Shown here piece after piece: positions 56,455 to 64,000 of a stretch of DNA of 64,000 bases (within the stretch, counting starts at the first letter, position 1; each line of letters starts with the position of its first letter). A model generated the notes under the pieces. The model saw nothing but the letters and a program-made list of their open reading frames with translations. It made no database searches and was not told the DNA's origin. The translations under genes were made by a program, and so were the position numbers. The stretch is from Pseudanabaena sp. Chao 1811 (GTDB taxonomy: Bacteria > Cyanobacteriota > Cyanobacteriia > Pseudanabaenales > Pseudanabaenaceae), in the NCBI RefSeq assembly GCF_027942295.1, contig NZ_CP101416.1:2900501-2964500 (forward strand), given 5' to 3'.

Positions 56455-57981
56455 TTATTTTTGGAAGGCAGAAAGATCCAATCCGTCAATGGGTTGTAAG
56501 AAAGCGAATAATTGATTTGTAATCTTGGCAACGCCACCTTGAATATTCGATTCAATATTTAAAGGCATTACAGGATCATGTAATGAGAGCCGTAGTAGAA
56601 ACCAGCCATTCTCATCATCAGCAGTACAGGAAACGCGGATACCTTCATAATTATTCGGTACGATCTGCCAATCGGTTTGGTTCGAGGAAAAGTCTTGTAA
56701 ATCTTTAATGACCTTCTCTCCTAAAGATTTAAAATCCTCTACCAGCATTTTGATACGAAACTCTTCGCTTTCGACTGGCTCTTGTAAGTTGGCAATTAAA
56801 TCGGTGAGCGATTTTCCCGCTAATTTAGACTTGGCTAATTCAATCAGGAGCTTACTTACCAAATAAGCGCCATCATCAAGGAAATAGTTCTCCTTCATTG
56901 CACCGTGTCCTGAAGTCTCGATCGCTAGCCAAGACTCTTGCCCTGATTGATTAAGACGGATTGACTCGTTGATTACATTTTTGTAACCACGTTTGAAGCG
57001 ATGGTGCACACCTTGCAAATCCTCGGCAATGAATTTAGCCAGTCCATCGGAGGTAATCGAATCAGTGACAATGGCTGAGTTGGGATGCTCCTTGAGGACG
57101 ATCGCCGAAATAAGCGCAATTAAGCGATTACGATTAAGCTCTTTGCCAAATTGATCGACCGCTGCACTGCGATCGACATCAGTATCAAAAATAATCCCAA
57201 AATCTGCTTGATGTTTAACAACTGCTTCACAAATAGAAGCCATTGCTACTTTATCTTCAGGATTGGGAACGTGATTGGGAAATGTGCCATCGGGATCGAG
57301 AAACTGGCTACCCGTAATATCTGCACCGAGAGGTTCTAAGACTTTACTAGCATAGAATCCACCAGCCCCATTCCCTGCATCAACGATGATTTTTAATCCC
57401 TGAAGTGGTTGTTCGTAATGGTCGGGATGATTGACTGCTTCACGAATTTTGGTGACAAATTGATTCGCATAGACTGAGATAAAATCATGCTTGGTGATAT
57501 TTCCTTGAGAAGCGGAAATTACAAATTCGTTCTTCTCGGCAAGATTGAGAATATCAGTAATATCTTTTTTCTCTAAGCCACCTTGAGCCGTAAAAAACTT
57601 TAAGCCATTGCGATTGAAGGGTAGATGACTCGCCGTGAGCATAATTGCCCCATCACAGTTAAAGCCATCGGTAACAGTACTCATAAACATCGCTGGTGTC
57701 GATGCGATCGCAAAGTCATATACCTGACTACCAAGGGACGTTATTCCTTCCATTACTGCTTGCATTAACTCCGCACCCGATAGTCGACTATCGCGCCCTA
57801 CGGAAATTAGTAAGTTTGAGGTAGGTTTGTCTAGTTTCTGAGATAGCCAAATTGCAAAAGATTGTCCGAGGATTTTGGCAATGGCAGGAGTTAGGTTTAC
57901 GTCTTCATTGGGTACGCCTGCGATCGCTACGCCACGAATATCTGAGCCATTTTGCAGCTTTTTCCAATTGAAATCTTGCAT
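56455..57981 (-). CDS. phosphoglucomutase/phosphomannomutase-family enzyme
   Basis: 508 residues from ATG 57981 (MQDFNWKKLQNGSDIRGVAI); the open frame extends to 58248, but the added 89 residues run through a MITE and are not protein-like. Active-site Ser loop LTASHLPFNRNGLKFF, metal loop DTDVDRSAAVD and sugar loop AIETSGHGAMKEN (GH in place of the usual EESGH). It interconverts hexose-1- and 6-phosphates, distinct from the Pgm at 17120-18754. Confidence 0.85.
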   Translation of the reverse strand: MQDFNWKKLQNGSDIRGVAIAGVPNEDVNLTPAIAKILGQSFAIWLSQKLDKPTSNLLISVGRDSRLSGAELMQAVMEGITSLGSQVYDFAIASTPAMFMSTVTDGFNCDGAIMLTASHLPFNRNGLKFFTAQGGLEKKDITDILNLAEKNEFVISASQGNITKHDFISVYANQFVTKIREAVNHPDHYEQPLQGLKIIVDAGNGAGGFYASKVLEPLGADITGSQFLDPDGTFPNHVPNPEDKVAMASICEAVVKHQADFGIIFDTDVDRSAAVDQFGKELNRNRLIALISAIVLKEHPNSAIVTDSITSDGLAKFIAEDLQGVHHRFKRGYKNVINESIRLNQSGQESWLAIETSGHGAMKENYFLDDGAYLVSKLLIELAKSKLAGKSLTDLIANLQEPVESEEFRIKMLVEDFKSLGEKVIKDLQDFSSNQTDWQIVPNNYEGIRVSCTADDENGWFLLRLSLHDPVMPLNIESNIQGGVAKITNQLFAFLQPIDGLDLSAFQK

Positions 57982-58010
57982 CGTTATCTTGCTTTCATAC
58001 GCTACTACTA

Positions 58011-58107
58011 AGTAGTTCAGCATAAGTAAACTAAAAACCTGCTTGTGTCGCCCGCTACGCGGGCGACACAAGCTCTGTTTTTGGGGTTTTAACGATGCTG
58101 AACTACT
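58011..58107. mobile_element. MITE family B, related variant (97 bp)
   Basis: Perfect 13-bp inverted ends AGTAGTTCAGCAT, flanked by TA (58009-58010, 58108-58109), with central palindrome TTGTGTCGCCCGC-TAC-GCGGGCGACACAA. Sits 30 bp upstream of the phosphomutase start, so it lies in that gene's leader or promoter. Confidence 0.85.
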
Positions 58108-58248
58108 TAAGTAGTCTAAGGTTCTAATCCAAGACTTATGTAGATCGATATTATTTATCCATATTTCGAGCTTAAGGAATTGCAGCGCATCACGCAGCAA
58201 TTCCTTAACTATAATATTACTAATCAAAATAGTTCTAATAATAATCAA

Positions 58249-58701
58249 ATGACCTCAACGCAGAATAAATCTGTCCAAGCTGCCCGTGAAGCCTTTATCC
58301 CAACAATGCGCGAATTAGTCAGAACCTATCAAGCATTGTCGGCTTATTCCGAAACCCATATCCGCCAATTTGATCTTACGCCTGCTCAGTTTGATGTTAT
58401 TGCTTCCCTTGGTAATACCAATGGCATGAATATGGGGGAGTTAGGCGAAAAAACTTTAATTACTAAAGGGACTTTGACTGGGGTGATCGATCGCCTAATC
58501 CAAAAAGAATTAGTAACCAGAGAAACTCCCTTAGATAATCGTCGCTGTGTGAACGTGCAATTAACGACAAAGGGGCAAGAGGTTTTCGAGCAGGTCTTTC
58601 CAGCCCACATTGCTCATATTAAAGAACGGTTTGAGAAACTTGAACCTTCGGAGCTAGAGTTACTCAAAGTTTTACTCAGTCGTCTTAGACAAGCTTTTTA
58701 A
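58249..58701 (+). CDS. MarR-family transcriptional regulator
   Basis: 150 residues from ATG 58249 (MTSTQNKSVQAAREAF). Winged-helix: LTPAQFDVIASLGNTNGMNM, GELGEKTLITKGTLTGVIDR, RETPLDNRRCVNVQLT. Followed by a dioxygenase gene with a 20-bp palindrome in its promoter, the probable binding site. Effector probably a phenolic compound (inference). Confidence 0.9.
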   Translation: MTSTQNKSVQAAREAFIPTMRELVRTYQALSAYSETHIRQFDLTPAQFDVIASLGNTNGMNMGELGEKTLITKGTLTGVIDRLIQKELVTRETPLDNRRCVNVQLTTKGQEVFEQVFPAHIAHIKERFEKLEPSELELLKVLLSRLRQAF

Positions 58702-58738
58702 AGATGAGTTGCTGCGCTTCGCGCAGCAACTCATCTTT
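58700..58738 (+). terminator. hairpin after MarR gene
   Basis: AAAGATGAGTTGCTGCGC-TTC-GCGCAGCAACTCATCTTT, perfect 18-bp arms beginning at the stop codon; separates the regulator from the dioxygenase promoter. Confidence 0.8.
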
Positions 58739-58746
58739 CTGAGCTA

Positions 58747-58801
58747 TTGACAACCTAAATTACAGGCACTAATCTATGAACATAGTTCTAGCTAGAACTA
58801 T
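58747..58801 (+). promoter_or_regulatory. promoter and palindromic operator of dioxygenase gene
   Basis: TTGACA (58747-58752), 17-bp spacing, TAATCT (58770-58775); then the perfect 20-bp palindrome ATAGTTCTAGCTAGAACTAT (58782-58801) at the expected transcription start, 18 bp before the ATG. Typical position for MarR repression. Confidence 0.75.
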
Positions 58802-58819
58802 TCTATATAAAACATATAT

Positions 58820-59596
58820 ATGGACAGCTTACCCGCAATTTTCTTATCCCACGGTGCGCCAGATTTACCGATTCGAGATGGTACTGTTAGTGATTTTTTG
58901 AGATCGCTACATCAGCAATTTCCTAAGCCCAAAGCAATTTTGGTGATCTCGGCACATTGGCATTCTGATCCCCCAATGGTGAGCGCTGCGACTCATCCCA
59001 GAACTATCTATGACTTTTCAGGATTTCCCAGCCAACTCTATGAACTGAACTATCCTGCATTGGGATCACCAGAACTTAGCGATCGCGTAGTTACATTACT
59101 GACGCAAGCAGGTATTCCCTGTGAAACGCATCCCACAAGAGGCTTGGATCATGGAGCTTGGACTCCGTTGTTTCTTGCCTATCCAGCCGCCGATATTCCT
59201 GTGACGCAGCTATCGATGCAGTCCTACCGCGATCCTCTCCATCATTGGCAAATAGGCAAAGCCCTAGACCCCTTACGTCATGAAGGTGTATTGATTATCG
59301 GCAGTGGTAGTGCTACTCACAATATGTATGCTTTTGGCAAATCTTATAATGCCGAACCTCCCGATTGGGTGCGCGTTTTTGATCAATGGCTTGCCCAAAA
59401 TATTTCTGAAGGCAATCAGGAAGCACTATTGCAGTACCGACAACGCGCTCCCTATGCCAAAGAGAACCATCCGACAGATGAACATCTAATGCCTTTGTTT
59501 GTAGCTATGGGCGCAGGAGGTGCGAAAGGGAAGCAACTGCATAGTAGCTATATCTATGCCGCTTTTAGTGTGGCAGCTTACGCATTTACGAGTTGA
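58820..59596 (+). CDS. extradiol ring-cleavage dioxygenase, DODA type
   Basis: 258 residues. LigB-family: LPAIFLSHGAPDLP, the metal His residues in SAHWHSDPP and RGLDHGAWTPL, GSGSATHNMYAFG, KENHPTDEHLMPL. The family includes 4,5-DOPA dioxygenase and the YgiD-type enzymes acting on catechols. Controlled, by arrangement, by the upstream MarR regulator. Confidence 0.9.
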   Translation: MDSLPAIFLSHGAPDLPIRDGTVSDFLRSLHQQFPKPKAILVISAHWHSDPPMVSAATHPRTIYDFSGFPSQLYELNYPALGSPELSDRVVTLLTQAGIPCETHPTRGLDHGAWTPLFLAYPAADIPVTQLSMQSYRDPLHHWQIGKALDPLRHEGVLIIGSGSATHNMYAFGKSYNAEPPDWVRVFDQWLAQNISEGNQEALLQYRQRAPYAKENHPTDEHLMPLFVAMGAGGAKGKQLHSSYIYAAFSVAAYAFTS

Positions 59597-60141
59597 AGTG
59601 GTTACTTTGCGATTACTTCAATAAAATTCAAATGAGAGAGGATCATGTCAGTGTGTATCTACGCAGTTCCATTTGCTTGTAATCCATTGATGGAACCGTA
59701 TAGTTCTAAGGCAAAATCTGGATACTATAAAAAAGGGCAGTAGTCCTAAAACGCAATGCCCAAACTGCAACAAATAGCAATGATTAGTCAAATCAGGAAC
59801 GAGAGTTCGGATTATTGTCAAAAGCCTATTGACCAAAGTAAAAACAACACCAAAATCATTTTATAAATTTTCTGAAAATCAAAATAGTGATTATTAGCTA
59901 AAGTTTTGTGCCGATAAGCAATAAAAAATTATAAATTTTTTGGAAAAATGCGATCGCTAAGTGGTATAGGGGTCTAGCTTTAGGCAGAATTTGGTAACTG
60001 TATTAGCGATCACTTCGGTTATCCGAAGCTTGTATCCTCAACAGTCGGGTAATATATACTTGTAGTCCAAAATCGTATTAAATATCACGTTTGGCGCAAT
60101 TCTCCGTTTTTAAATCCCCGTTTTAACTGCATTCGGTAGCT
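59597..60141. other. 545-bp intergenic region upstream of secA
   Basis: No convincing ORF, RNA gene or repeat-family member seen; AT-rich with a few HIP1 sites (for example near 59950). A 62-codon frame at 59648-59836 on the minus strand has no protein-like character. Presumably holds the secA promoter and a long leader. Confidence 0.5.
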
Positions 60142-62952
60142 ATGTTTAACCTAAAAAACCTGATTGGCGATCCTAATAAGCGCAAGCTCGATAAACTCCG
60201 TCCCGATGTGGCACTCATCAACTCCCTCGCCCCAGAGTTAGCGGCGCTGAGCGATCGCGAATTGCAAGGAAAAACAGGAGAGTTTAAACAGCGACTCGAA
60301 AAAGGCGAACCCCTCGATGACTTACTGCCCGAAGCCTTTGCTGTAGTCCGTGAAGCAGCTACCCGTGTTTTAGGATTACGGCACTATGACGTGCAAATGC
60401 TTGGGGGCATGGTCTTGCATCGGGGGGAAATTGCCGAAATGAAAACAGGGGAAGGCAAAACCCTCGTCGCCACATTGCCTAGCTACCTCAATGCCCTCTC
60501 AGGTAAAGGCGTGCATGTAGTTACCGTTAACGACTACCTAGCGCGACGTGACGCAGAATGGATGGGGCAGGTACATCGCTTTTTGGGTATGTCGGTGGGC
60601 TTGATTCAAAACTCGATGGAACCAATTGAGCGACGCAAAAACTATAACTGTGATATCACTTACGCTACTAACAGTGAACTAGGGTTTGACTATTTACGCG
60701 ATAACATGGCGACCAGCATCGAAGAAGTGGTGCAGCGTCCCTTTAATTTCTGTGTCATTGACGAAGTTGACTCGATCCTGATTGATGAAGCCCGTACTCC
60801 GCTAATTATTTCGGGTATGGTCGAGCGTCCAACGGAAAAATATTTGGGTGCAGTAAAGATTGCCGAGCAGTTGCAACAAGAAACTCACTACGAAGTTGAT
60901 GAAAAGCAACGTAATGTAGTGATGACCGATGAAGGCTTTGAACTTGCCGAAAATTTACTAGGGGTTAAGGATTTATTCGATCAACAAGATCCTTGGGCGC
61001 ACTATGTATTTAATGCTCTCAAAGCTAAAGAGTTATTCCTCCGTGACGTAAATTACATTGTCCGTGATGGCGAAGTAATTATTGTGGATGAATTTACAGG
61101 GCGCGTCATGCCTGGTCGCCGTTGGAGTGATGGCTTGCATCAAGCGATCGAAGCAAAGGAAGGTGTACCCATTGAAAATGAAACCCAAACTCTAGCAACA
61201 ATCACCTATCAAAACTTCTTCCTGCTTTATCCCAAATTAGGCGGCATGACTGGTACTGCAAAAACAGAAGAGGCAGAACTAGGCAAAATCTACAACCTTG
61301 AAGTAACCACTATGCCCACTAATCGGAAGAGTGGACGGGGTGACTGGTCGGATGTGGTTTACAAAACGGAAGCAGCAAAATGGCGCGCTGTAGCTGAAGA
61401 ATGTCGCGAAATGCATGAAACAGGTCGCCCTGTTCTAGTGGGAACTACAAGTGTTGAGAAATCAGAAGTTCTCTCACGGTTATTAACTGAGAAAGGAATT
61501 CCCCACAACTTGCTGAATGCGAAACCTGAGAATGTAGAACGAGAAGCTGAAATCGTGGCTCAGGCAGGTCGTAAAGGATCGGTGACGATCGCTACCAACA
61601 TGGCTGGTCGTGGTACAGATATTATCCTTGGTGGTAATGCTGACTATATGGCGCGTCTGAAGGTGCGGGAAAACTTTATGCCGCAGATTGTGCGCCCTGA
61701 AGATGATGATGACTTTACCAATGAGGGGCAGCGCATGTTTAGCGATCGCCCCCAAAAAGGACAGGGCTTTGGTGACACCTCAGAAACTAAAAAGAAAAAG
61801 ACTTGGAAAGTTTCTGATAGTCTTTATCCCTGCGAACTGTCTAAGGATGCTCAAATTCTGTTGAAGGAAGCAGTTGACTTCGCAGTTGCTAAACTGGGCA
61901 GAATGAGCCAAACGGAACTTGAAGCTGAGGAAATGTTGGCTGTTGCCTCAGAAAAAGCACCGACCGATGACGAAGTCATTCAAAAATTGCGCGATGCCTT
62001 TACATTGATTAAGCGTGAATATGAAACTGTCACTGGTGCAGAACATGAGGAAGTAACTAAGCTCGGGGGGCTCCATGTGATTGGTACTGAGCGTCATGAA
62101 TCGCGTCGTGTGGATAACCAATTGCGTGGTCGTTGCGGTCGCCAAGGTGACCCCGGTTCGACCAGATTTTTCCTCAGCCTCGAAGACAACTTGATGCGGA
62201 TTTTTGCAGGCGATCGCGTGGCAGGTTTGATGAATGCCTTCCGAGTCGAAGAAGATATGCCGATTAGTTCAGGAATGCTCACCAGCGCTCTCGAAAATGC
62301 TCAGAAGAAGGTGGAAACCTACTATTACGACATTCGGAAGCAAGTGTTTGAGTACGACGAAGTGATGAACAATCAGCGTCGTGCGATTTACGCCGAGCGT
62401 CGTCGGGTGCTAGAAGGTGAAAACCTCCGCGATCGCGTCATCGAATATGCCGAGCGCACGATGGATGATATCGTCAATGCCTACGTCAACCCAGAGCTAC
62501 CTCCCGAAGAATGGAACCTCACCGCTATGGTGAAAAAGGTCAGAGAATTTGTAAATCTCTTGCAAGACCTTGAGCCAGAGCAACTTGATGATATGTTCTT
62601 GCCTGAAATGCAAGCCTTCCTCCGTGAAGAAGTCCGTCGTGCCTACGAAATTAAAGAAGCACAGGTAGAAGCATTACAAGCTGGTTTAATGCGCCAAGCC
62701 GAAAGATTCTTTATCTTGCAACGGATTGACTCACTCTGGCGCGATCACCTCCAAGCGATGGAGGCATTGCGTGAGTCCGTTGGTCTCCGTGGCTATGGTC
62801 AGAAAGATCCTTTGATCGAATATAAGAGTGAGGGCTACGAAATCTTCCTCGATATGATGACCCAAATCCGCCGCGATGTGGTCTACTCACTCTTTGAGTT
62901 TGATCCTCGTCCTAAACAACAACCTGAAGCGATCGAAGCTGAGTTTGTCTAA
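60142..62952 (+). CDS. secA: preprotein translocase ATPase SecA
   Basis: 936 residues. Walker A in [19 protein letters not shown]-type Walker [20 protein letters not shown], preprotein cross-linking domain, [14 protein letters not shown], and the helicase motif [20 protein letters not shown]. The C-terminus ends EAIEAEFV without the Cys zinc motif, as usual in cyanobacteria. It drives export through SecYEG to periplasm and thylakoid lumen. Confidence 0.97.
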   Translation: MFNLKNLIGDPNKRKLDKLRPDVALINSLAPELAALSDRELQGKTGEFKQRLEKGEPLDDLLPEAFAVVREAATRVLGLRHYDVQMLGGMVLHRGEIAEMKTGEGKTLVATLPSYLNALSGKGVHVVTVNDYLARRDAEWMGQVHRFLGMSVGLIQNSMEPIERRKNYNCDITYATNSELGFDYLRDNMATSIEEVVQRPFNFCVIDEVDSILIDEARTPLIISGMVERPTEKYLGAVKIAEQLQQETHYEVDEKQRNVVMTDEGFELAENLLGVKDLFDQQDPWAHYVFNALKAKELFLRDVNYIVRDGEVIIVDEFTGRVMPGRRWSDGLHQAIEAKEGVPIENETQTLATITYQNFFLLYPKLGGMTGTAKTEEAELGKIYNLEVTTMPTNRKSGRGDWSDVVYKTEAAKWRAVAEECREMHETGRPVLVGTTSVEKSEVLSRLLTEKGIPHNLLNAKPENVEREAEIVAQAGRKGSVTIATNMAGRGTDIILGGNADYMARLKVRENFMPQIVRPEDDDDFTNEGQRMFSDRPQKGQGFGDTSETKKKKTWKVSDSLYPCELSKDAQILLKEAVDFAVAKLGRMSQTELEAEEMLAVASEKAPTDDEVIQKLRDAFTLIKREYETVTGAEHEEVTKLGGLHVIGTERHESRRVDNQLRGRCGRQGDPGSTRFFLSLEDNLMRIFAGDRVAGLMNAFRVEEDMPISSGMLTSALENAQKKVETYYYDIRKQVFEYDEVMNNQRRAIYAERRRVLEGENLRDRVIEYAERTMDDIVNAYVNPELPPEEWNLTAMVKKVREFVNLLQDLEPEQLDDMFLPEMQAFLREEVRRAYEIKEAQVEALQAGLMRQAERFFILQRIDSLWRDHLQAMEALRESVGLRGYGQKDPLIEYKSEGYEIFLDMMTQIRRDVVYSLFEFDPRPKQQPEAIEAEFV

Positions 62953-62985
62953 AAAAAGGGGGAGCGCATAGCGCTCCCTTTTTTT
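62951..62985. terminator. bidirectional terminator between secA and tatC
   Basis: AAAAAAAGGGGGAGCGC-ATA-GCGCTCCCTTTTTTT with A- and T-tracts on both sides. Confidence 0.85.
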
Positions 62986-63020
62986 AGATGGCGAGAAAAA
63001 TCTTCTTGCTACCTAAGATG

Positions 63021-63848
63021 TTATTTTCCCATTGCTTTGACTAAGAAAATACCACCAAAGTACAGGATGCCAACTGCACCTGCAAGTAAACTCTGTGTCA
63101 TTGGATCTGTGGAAGGCGTGAGGACTGCCCCAAGAATGACAGCGCCAAGCACAACATAGCGCCAGCCTGCCAACATCCTTTCTGAGTTAACGATGCCTGT
63201 AAGTGCCAATAACGCCTGAATAACGGGGATTTGAAAGGCGAGCCCTGTGCTAAACAGTAACAGCAACACAAACTCAAAATAGCGATCAATTGACCAAAAC
63301 TGCTCAACTACATCACCGCCATAGCTGATAAAAAAGTTTAGGGCAGCAGGAATTAACAATTGATAAGCAAAAACAATGCCTAGTACAAACAAAATACTAG
63401 AGCCAAATACTATCGGCGCGATCGCTCGTTTTTCCTTGCGGGTCAAGCCAGGTAAGATAAAGCGCACAATTTGATACAAAATGGCAGGGCTAGAAACTAA
63501 TAGCCCGCTATAGCCTGCAACTTTAATCGATACGAAAAAATATTCCCCTGGAGCCAGTTGTAAAAACTTTACCCCCTGCGCAGGGATTTCCAGTAGCGCC
63601 ACGATTTTATTAACAAAGGTAAAACAGACTATCACACCAATAAAAACTGCGATTAAGGCGTAAAAAACCCGCGATCGCAACTCTTCAAGATGATCGAATA
63701 GAGACATCTCTACGTCATCAAGGGCATCAAGATCATCTTCAACGGATGCTGGCTCGGCAATAGCGATCGCTGACTCATTTACATCCTCAATCGCTGCCGC
63801 ATCCGAAAGATCCTTTGGTTGCTCTGCTTCACTTACCGTCTCTAGCAT
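63021..63848 (-). CDS. tatC: Sec-independent (twin-arginine) translocase subunit TatC
   Basis: 275 residues. Acidic N-terminus (about 1-48), then six membrane helices starting with the signature SLFDHLEELRSRVFYALIAV; FILPGLTRKEKRAI and the final AGAVGILYFGG are typical. It recognises twin-arginine signals for export of folded proteins. Convergent with secA. Confidence 0.95.
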   Translation of the reverse strand: MLETVSEAEQPKDLSDAAAIEDVNESAIAIAEPASVEDDLDALDDVEMSLFDHLEELRSRVFYALIAVFIGVIVCFTFVNKIVALLEIPAQGVKFLQLAPGEYFFVSIKVAGYSGLLVSSPAILYQIVRFILPGLTRKEKRAIAPIVFGSSILFVLGIVFAYQLLIPAALNFFISYGGDVVEQFWSIDRYFEFVLLLLFSTGLAFQIPVIQALLALTGIVNSERMLAGWRYVVLGAVILGAVLTPSTDPMTQSLLAGAVGILYFGGIFLVKAMGK

Positions 63849-64000
63849 GGTGTCATTACTAAAATCTACTTATCGATTACTGCTTAACAAACTATCAAAT
63901 AATCGAAGTCTTATCGATACTATAGCAATCAAAAGCGTTTTACAGCGCTTTGCGCTCAAACCCGAACCAAGAAAATTTTTTGAAAGTGTTGCAAAGCAAC

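Noticed and set aside
57982-58248. 89-residue N-terminal extension of the phosphomutase
   Set aside because: It runs through a family B MITE and has no protein-like conservation; MQDFNWKK at 57981 matches the family start.
59648-59836. 62-codon frame upstream of secA
   Set aside because: No ribosome-binding site, no recognisable motif, and it lies in an AT-rich leader region.

Overview
The window reads as a chromosomal segment of a filamentous, Pseudanabaena-like cyanobacterium. Evidence: dense HIP1 palindromes (GCGATCGC) throughout, and cyanobacterial markers such as the clock kinase SasA, NdhL, the bicarbonate transporter SbtA with SbtB, a CPP1-like protein, DUF3143, DUF3007, DUF928, a zeta-carotene isomerase (NnrU/Z-ISO) family protein and a phylloquinone-pathway thioesterase. 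The genus is inferred from overall character, not from a search. No rRNA, tRNA, CRISPR array, prophage or complete insertion sequence was seen.

Layout. 0-10.5 kb: housekeeping (Z-ISO-like fragment, DUF928, sasA, recJ, a split GDT1-type cation exporter pair, methyltransferase plus DHNA-CoA thioesterase, DAHP synthase, lipA). 10.5-15.8 kb: an accessory island of small modules (YefM/YoeB toxin-antitoxin; HNH nuclease plus partner; XRE plus PIN plus a 66-aa protein; two unknown proteins; a PD-(D/E)XK-like protein). The modules are separated by copies of one HIP1-containing repeat in constant orientation, which looks like a cassette array. 15.8-33 kb: fmt, pgm, an APC permease, an FHA-reductase fusion, asd-dapA-rnj, J-domain and DUF3143 genes, cdsA, and a VIT-VWA protein. 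33-41 kb: a TetR/GST/flavin-oxidase module with two visible operators, a TrmH-type methylase, pilD, an M23 peptidase, and two metallo-beta-lactamase-fold paralogues, one of which is degenerate. 41-48 kb: rpsJ, ndhL-DUF3007 joined to a truncated DNA-methylase-like gene, hisF, nadE, a CPP1-like gene, Uma2. 49-54 kb: sbtA, a structured intergenic RNA candidate, sbtB, a BlaI/M56 pair, a J-TPR protein, a retropepsin-like protein. 54-64 kb: a phosphatase, GNAT, MAPEG, a phosphohexomutase, a MarR/DODA module with a palindromic operator, secA and tatC.

The most interesting layer is non-coding. At least three families of small non-autonomous elements can be defined by terminal inverted repeats and target duplications. 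Family A: three copies of 143-144 bp, 8-bp direct repeats, two hairpins whose stems co-vary between copies. Family B: 97-100 bp, TA duplication, Tc1/mariner/IS630-like. Family C: 137-138 bp, flanked by 6-bp repeats. Four A/C copies begin at the first base after a stop codon. One B copy sits in frame inside the signal-peptide codons of a metallo-beta-lactamase-fold gene that has also lost three metal-ligand positions. Many other gene junctions carry long, near-perfect palindromes with a 3-nt loop that may double as terminators.
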